Assembly (NCBI RefSeq): GCF_000411975.1
Contig: NZ_ASXG01000157.1
Span: 24,723 to 88,722 of the forward strand
Reading direction: 5' to 3'
Source: Amycolatopsis orientalis DSM 43388
Lineage (GTDB): Bacteria; Actinomycetota; Actinomycetes; Mycobacteriales; Pseudonocardiaceae
Length of the DNA: 64,000 nt
Shown: in pieces, positions 60,619-64,000 of the stretch
Layout: each line of letters opens with the position of its first letter
Position numbering within the stretch: the stretch's first letter is position 1
Notes under the pieces: generated by a model
What the model saw: only the letters and a program-made list of their open reading frames with translations
Database searches by the model: none
What the model was told of the DNA's origin: nothing
Translations under genes and position numbers: made by a program

Positions 60619-61179
60619 ATGAACTACCTGAAGAGTTTCCTTCCCTGGATCGCCTTCGCGGTCGTGTCGACGCAGGCCGACTGGCGGTGGTCCGGGCTGA
60701 CCGGGCTGGTGCTCGCCGGAGGGCTGCTCCTGCTCGAACGCCGGCGCGGCAAGGGCTGGGACACGCTGTTCATCGAGGTCTCCGCGGTCGCCTTCTTCGC
60801 CGCCCTCTCGGTCTGGTCCTTCAGCGACCCGGCCTCGCCGCTGCGGGATTACGTCGGCGCGCTCACCGATCTTTGGCTGGCAGTGACCGCCTGGGGGTCG
60901 ATCGCCGCGAAACGGCCGTTCACGCTGGGAATCGCGAAAACCATGGCGCCGCCGGAAATCGCCGCGACGGAAGTCTTTCGCCGGGTCAACGTCGTCATCA
61001 CCGCGGTGTGGGCGGCCAGTTTCACGCTCGCCGGAATCGCCGAAGCCGTGCTGCTGCATTACGCGCCGCACGCCACCGTCGGGTTGATCGTCATCAAGGT
61101 GCTCGGCTTCGCGATTCCGATCTCGTTCACCATTCGCTACCCGCGCATTGTCCGGGCTCGCGCCCAGAAAGCCGCGTGA
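60619..61179 (+). CDS. integral membrane protein of unknown family
   Basis: A 186-residue protein with about six hydrophobic helices, including WIAFAVVSTQADWRWSGLTG, LFIEVSAVAFFAALSVWSFS and VIKVLGFAIPISFTIRYPRI. The ATG at 60619 has gagggg upstream. It resembles small VUT/septation-type membrane proteins in layout, but I do not recognise the family. Divergent from the PadR regulator and followed after 4 bases by the carotenoid oxygenase, so the two form an operon. Confidence 0.75.
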   Translation: MNYLKSFLPWIAFAVVSTQADWRWSGLTGLVLAGGLLLLERRRGKGWDTLFIEVSAVAFFAALSVWSFSDPASPLRDYVGALTDLWLAVTAWGSIAAKRPFTLGIAKTMAPPEIAATEVFRRVNVVITAVWAASFTLAGIAEAVLLHYAPHATVGLIVIKVLGFAIPISFTIRYPRIVRARAQKAA

Positions 61180-61183
61180 ATTG

Positions 61184-62489
61184 ATGGCTACCACCGATTT
61201 CCACCTCAAGAGCCATTACGCCCCGGTCCACGACGAGCTCACCGCCGACAACCTGCCGGTCACCGGCGTGCTGCCGCCGGAGCTCACCGGCTGGTACCTG
61301 CGCAACGGGCCGAATCCCCGCCAGGACAGCGCGCATTGGTTCACCGGCGACGGCATGGTGCACGGCGTGCGACTGGAAAACGGGCGGGCGGCGTGGTATC
61401 GCAATCGCTGGGTGCGCACCGAGAGCTTCGACCTCCCGAATCCCCTGCTCTACAACGCCGACGGAAGCAGGAATCTCCGGTCGAGCGTCGCCAACACCCA
61501 CGTCGTCAACCACGCCGGACGCACGCTCGCGCTCGTGGAATCCTCGCTGCCGTACGAAATCACCACGGATCTCGACACCGTCGGCGTCTACGATTTCGAC
61601 GGCAAGCTCGCCGATTCGATGACCGCGCATCCCAAGATCTGCCCGGAAACCGGCGAACTGCATTTCTTCGGCTACGGCAGCCTCACCGCCCCGCACGTGA
61701 GCTATTACCGCGCCGACGCCGCCGGGGAACTGGTGCTGCGGCAGCCGATCGACGTGCCCGGTCTGACGATGATGCACGACTTCGCGCTCACCCGCCGGCA
61801 CGTGGTGTTCTTCGACCTGCCGGTGGTGTTCCACCGCGGGACCGACGGCGGCCTGCCGCACCGCTGGAGCGACACGTACGGCGCGCGGCTCGGCCTGCTC
61901 AGCCGCGAACGGCCGGAGGACGGCGTGCGCTGGTTCGAGATCGATCCCTGCTACGTCTTCCACACTCTCAACGCGCACGACACCGCGGGCGGCCGGATCG
62001 TGGTGCACGTCGTCCGGTACGAGCAGCTTTTCCAGCCGGATGTGCCGGCCCCGGACGGCGTGCTGTGGCGGTGGACGATCGACCCGCGCGCGGGCGCCGT
62101 GACCGAGGATCCGCTCGACGACCGCGACGGCGAGTTCCCCCCGCATCGACGACCGGCTCGCCGGGCTCGACGCCCGTTTCGGGCACGTCACCGGACGGCA
62201 CGGCGCGGAGGGCCCGCTCGTGCTCCGCCGCTACGACCTGCACGCGAACTCCTCGCGCGAGCATCTGTTCCCGGACGGGCACATTCCGGGCGAAGCGGTT
62301 TTCGTTCCGGCGGAGGACCGTCCGGACGGCGCGGGCTGGCTGCTCGCCTATGTCTACGACGGCCCGAACGACCGCAGCGACTTGGTGGTGCTCGACGCGC
62401 AGGACATCGAGGCGGACCCGGTCGCGACCGTCCATCTGCCTTCTCGCGTGCCCGCGGGGTTCCACGGCAACTGGCTGCCGGATGCCTGA
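61184..62489 (+). pseudogene. carotenoid cleavage oxygenase (RPE65 family) interrupted by a one-base frameshift
   Basis: ATG 61184 opens a carotenoid oxygenase: LRNGPNPRQDSAHWFTGDGM, then three iron His in TAHPKICPETGEL, TMMHDFALT and VFHTLNAHDTAGG. At a run of six C (62137-62142, about residue 318) the frame shifts: the original frame turns into nonsense and stays open into the ROK gene, while the sensible continuation RIDDRLAGLDARFGHVTG to the fourth iron His (VPAGFHGNWLPDA, stop 62487-62489) is in another frame. Deleting one C restores a protein of about 434 residues, normal for the family. It is either a real inactivating or slippage mutation or a base-calling error. Confidence 0.85.
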
Positions 62490-62608
62490 CCGGGTCGGCT
62501 AGCCGACGGCAAACTCCGCGTGCCGTACCCGGGTCCGGACTGCCGAGCCCGTATCGTCGGGGGCAAGATCTCCCGCCTGCCCGCCCGAGCCGGAAGAAAA
62601 GAAACTTT

Positions 62609-62645
62609 CCTGCCAAAGCGGGGCGAATCCGGTTACCGTGGCAGG
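62609..62645. promoter_or_regulatory. inverted repeat upstream of the ROK gene
   Basis: CCTGCCA (62609-62615) pairs with TGGCAGG (62639-62645) across 23 bases, 32 bases before the GTG at 62678. GAAACTTTC just upstream (62601-62609) is also self-complementary. Either could be an operator for the ROK regulator. Confidence 0.3.
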
Positions 62646-62677
62646 ACGGAAGTCCGAACGGGAAGGAAACTCAGCAG

Positions 62678-63877
62678 GTGGCAGGGTCGGGTACACCACC
62701 GGTCGGCACCCCGGCCGGGATGCGCAGGATCAACCAGCGGGCGGTGCTCGACCTGCTGCGCCGCGGCGGGCCCGCGACGCGGCCGCAGGTGGCCAAGGAC
62801 ACCGGACTGTCGAAGCCGACGGTGAGCCAGGCGCTGCTGGCGCTGGAGGCCGCCGGGCTCGCCCGCGCGACCGGGCACACGTCCACCGGCACCGGCCGTT
62901 CCGCGGTGCTCTACGAGGCGGACCCGACCGCGGGATACGTGCTGGGCCTGGACATCGGCCGCGAGCACATCCGGGTCGCGGTCGCCGACCTGGGCCGCAC
63001 CACGGTCGCCCGGCGCGACGTGCGCAACACGGCCCGCTCCGGCAGCGCGCTGATCTCCGCGCTGGGCAAACTGGCGACGGACATCGTCGCCGAGGCGGGG
63101 CTGACCAGCGACGACATCGTGGTCCGCGTGCTGGGCTCCCCCGGCGTCGCAGATCCGGTGAAACGCTGCTTCCGGCATGCGCCCAACCTGCCCGGCTGGG
63201 GCCGGCCGGGCCTGCTCGACGACCTGGAGCAGGTGCTCGGGCCGGACCTGCTGGTGGAGAACGACGCGAACCTCACCGCGGTCGGCGAATGGGAAAGCGG
63301 CGCCGCGCGCGGAGCGTCGGTAGTCGGCTGCATCACCATCGGCACCGGCGTCGGCATGGGTTTGATGGTCGACGGCCGGGTCTTCCGAGGCGCCACCGGC
63401 GCGGCGGGCGAAATCGGCTATCTGCCCTACGGCCGCACGCGCGTGACCGACGAACCCAGCGAACCGCCCGCGCGCGGGCACCTGGAAGAAGCGACCGCCG
63501 CCCAGTCGGTGGTCCGGGGCGCCCGCGAACTCGGCCTGGGCACCGCACGCTCCGCCCGTGAGGTCTTCCGCCTCGCCCGCGAGGGAGACGAACTGGCGCA
63601 ACGCGCGGTGTCGGCAGAGGCAGACCGGCTCGCCTACACCGTCGCTTCGGTCGCCGCGGTGATCGACCCGGAACTCATCGTCCTAGGCGGCGGCGTAGGA
63701 ACGGCAGCAGACCTGCTGCTGGAACCGATCGACCGAGCTCTTCGCGCCTTCACCCCGTTAACCACCACAGTGGTACAAGGCGAACTAGGCGACGACGGCG
63801 TCCTCACCGGCGCGATCAGCGTAGGCCTGCGCGCCGCGGAACGCCTGGTCTTCGACCGCCGAGTAGGCGCCGCCTGA
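62678..63877 (+). CDS. ROK family transcriptional regulator
   Basis: A 399-residue ROK protein: N-terminal winged helix (MRRINQRAVLDLLRRGGPAT, QVAKDTGLSKPTVSQALLAL) and a sugar-kinase-like ROK domain with LGLDIGREHIRVAVADLG (phosphate 1), LLVENDANLTAVGEWESGAA and CITIGTGVGMGLMVDGRVFR. The usual Zn motif CxCGxxGCxE is replaced by YLPYGRTRVTDEPSEPPARG with no Cys. It belongs to the XylR/NagC/Mlc regulator type. GTG 62678 has ggaagga upstream; a second possible start is the Met in TPAGMRR. Confidence 0.9.
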   Translation: MAGSGTPPVGTPAGMRRINQRAVLDLLRRGGPATRPQVAKDTGLSKPTVSQALLALEAAGLARATGHTSTGTGRSAVLYEADPTAGYVLGLDIGREHIRVAVADLGRTTVARRDVRNTARSGSALISALGKLATDIVAEAGLTSDDIVVRVLGSPGVADPVKRCFRHAPNLPGWGRPGLLDDLEQVLGPDLLVENDANLTAVGEWESGAARGASVVGCITIGTGVGMGLMVDGRVFRGATGAAGEIGYLPYGRTRVTDEPSEPPARGHLEEATAAQSVVRGARELGLGTARSAREVFRLAREGDELAQRAVSAEADRLAYTVASVAAVIDPELIVLGGGVGTAADLLLEPIDRALRAFTPLTTTVVQGELGDDGVLTGAISVGLRAAERLVFDRRVGAA

Positions 63878-63894
63878 CTTTCCGTGAAGGACCT

Positions 63895-63980
63895 AAAACC
63901 GCACCGCCGCACCCAAAGATCGAGGCACCCAGCCCCTCCCCCGCACCCCGATACGAAGCCTCTCTGCGGTTCGGGGGTGC
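63895..63980 (+). repeat. structured 3' element, copy 2 (after the ROK gene)
   Basis: From 17 bases after the ROK stop: AAAACCGCACCGCCGCACCC, then GATCGAGGCACCCAGCCC, then a hairpin with arms GCACCCCGA (63943-63951) and TCGGGGGTGC (63971-63980). It matches copy 1 (33474-33561, opposite strand) in order, spacing and sense relative to the preceding gene. The rest of 63878-64000 holds no gene. Confidence 0.7.
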
Positions 63981-64000
63981 TTGTCAAGGCACGCTTTCCC

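Noticed and set aside
1..64000. tRNA, rRNA, insertion sequences, integrases, attachment sites
   Set aside because: I looked for T-loop signatures (GGTTCRANTCC), transposase motifs and flanking direct repeats and saw none; this was by eye, so a short tRNA could be missed.

Overview
The window is GC-rich throughout, with frequent GTG starts, strong G/C third-position bias and many ATGA/GTGA stop-start overlaps. Together with the protein families seen (LAL-type LuxR regulator, DUF3558, DUF5829 and DUF3159 proteins, an MT0933-type antitoxin, YxxxD-type secretion signal, mycobacterial-style Ltp2/DUF35 pair) this points to a Pseudonocardiaceae actinomycete, most like Amycolatopsis. It is ordinary chromosome: no transposase, integrase, CRISPR array, rRNA or convincing tRNA was seen.

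Layout. 1-9.3 kb: MFS exporter and DUF885 hydrolase, an IclR regulator, a decayed stretch (alpha/beta hydrolase without its own stop, plus a flavin reductase remnant), an ABM-truncated haemoglobin chimera facing an HxlR regulator, DUF488, a LysR gene with a late in-frame amber, and a TetR/DUF3159 pair. 9.2-12.1 kb: three exported proteins (GH25 lysozyme, DUF5829 protein, lipoprotein). 12.2-22.7 kb is the clearest functional unit, benzoate to beta-ketoadipate enol-lactone: benA-benB-[benC-FCD-benD fusion]-LuxR regulator on the minus strand, divergent from lysR-catB-catA-catC on the plus strand. 22.7-30 kb is an acyl-CoA (probably steroid-like side-chain) catabolic island: enoyl-CoA hydratase, DUF35 protein and Ltp2-like thiolase on minus, two acyl-CoA dehydrogenases and a tandem CoA-transferase on plus, around a nested dyad operator.

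30-42 kb: LysR and MarR regulators, a second CoA-transferase, an NPP1-family exported protein, a MarR-controlled FAD monooxygenase plus FUSC exporter, a candidate type VII secreted effector, a degenerate M20 peptidase homologue, a hydrolase and a pirin. 42-51 kb: PAP2 phosphatase, a response regulator-kinase-GerMN lipoprotein operon resembling a small mtrA-mtrB-lpqB, a TetR/monooxygenase pair, SoxR facing an FMN reductase, DinB and DUF6314 proteins. 51-64 kb: RecQ helicase, orphan antitoxin-like protein, adenosine deaminase-family enzyme, MoxR/CoxE pair, DUF3558 lipoprotein, aldo/keto reductase, NUDIX-PadR with divergent membrane protein, a frameshifted carotenoid oxygenase and a ROK regulator.

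The large non-coding gaps are not random. Four of them (about 30.1-30.7, 47.6-48.1, 49.3-49.5 and 53.4-54.0 kb) hold degenerate, strongly C-over-G tandem repeats, each with its own unit, always 3' of a plus-strand gene. Separately, one structured element of about 85 bp occurs twice, 30 kb apart, directly after the stop codons of an NPP1 gene and a ROK gene in the same sense orientation. The most distinctive coding feature is the 829-residue BenC-FCD-BenD fusion.
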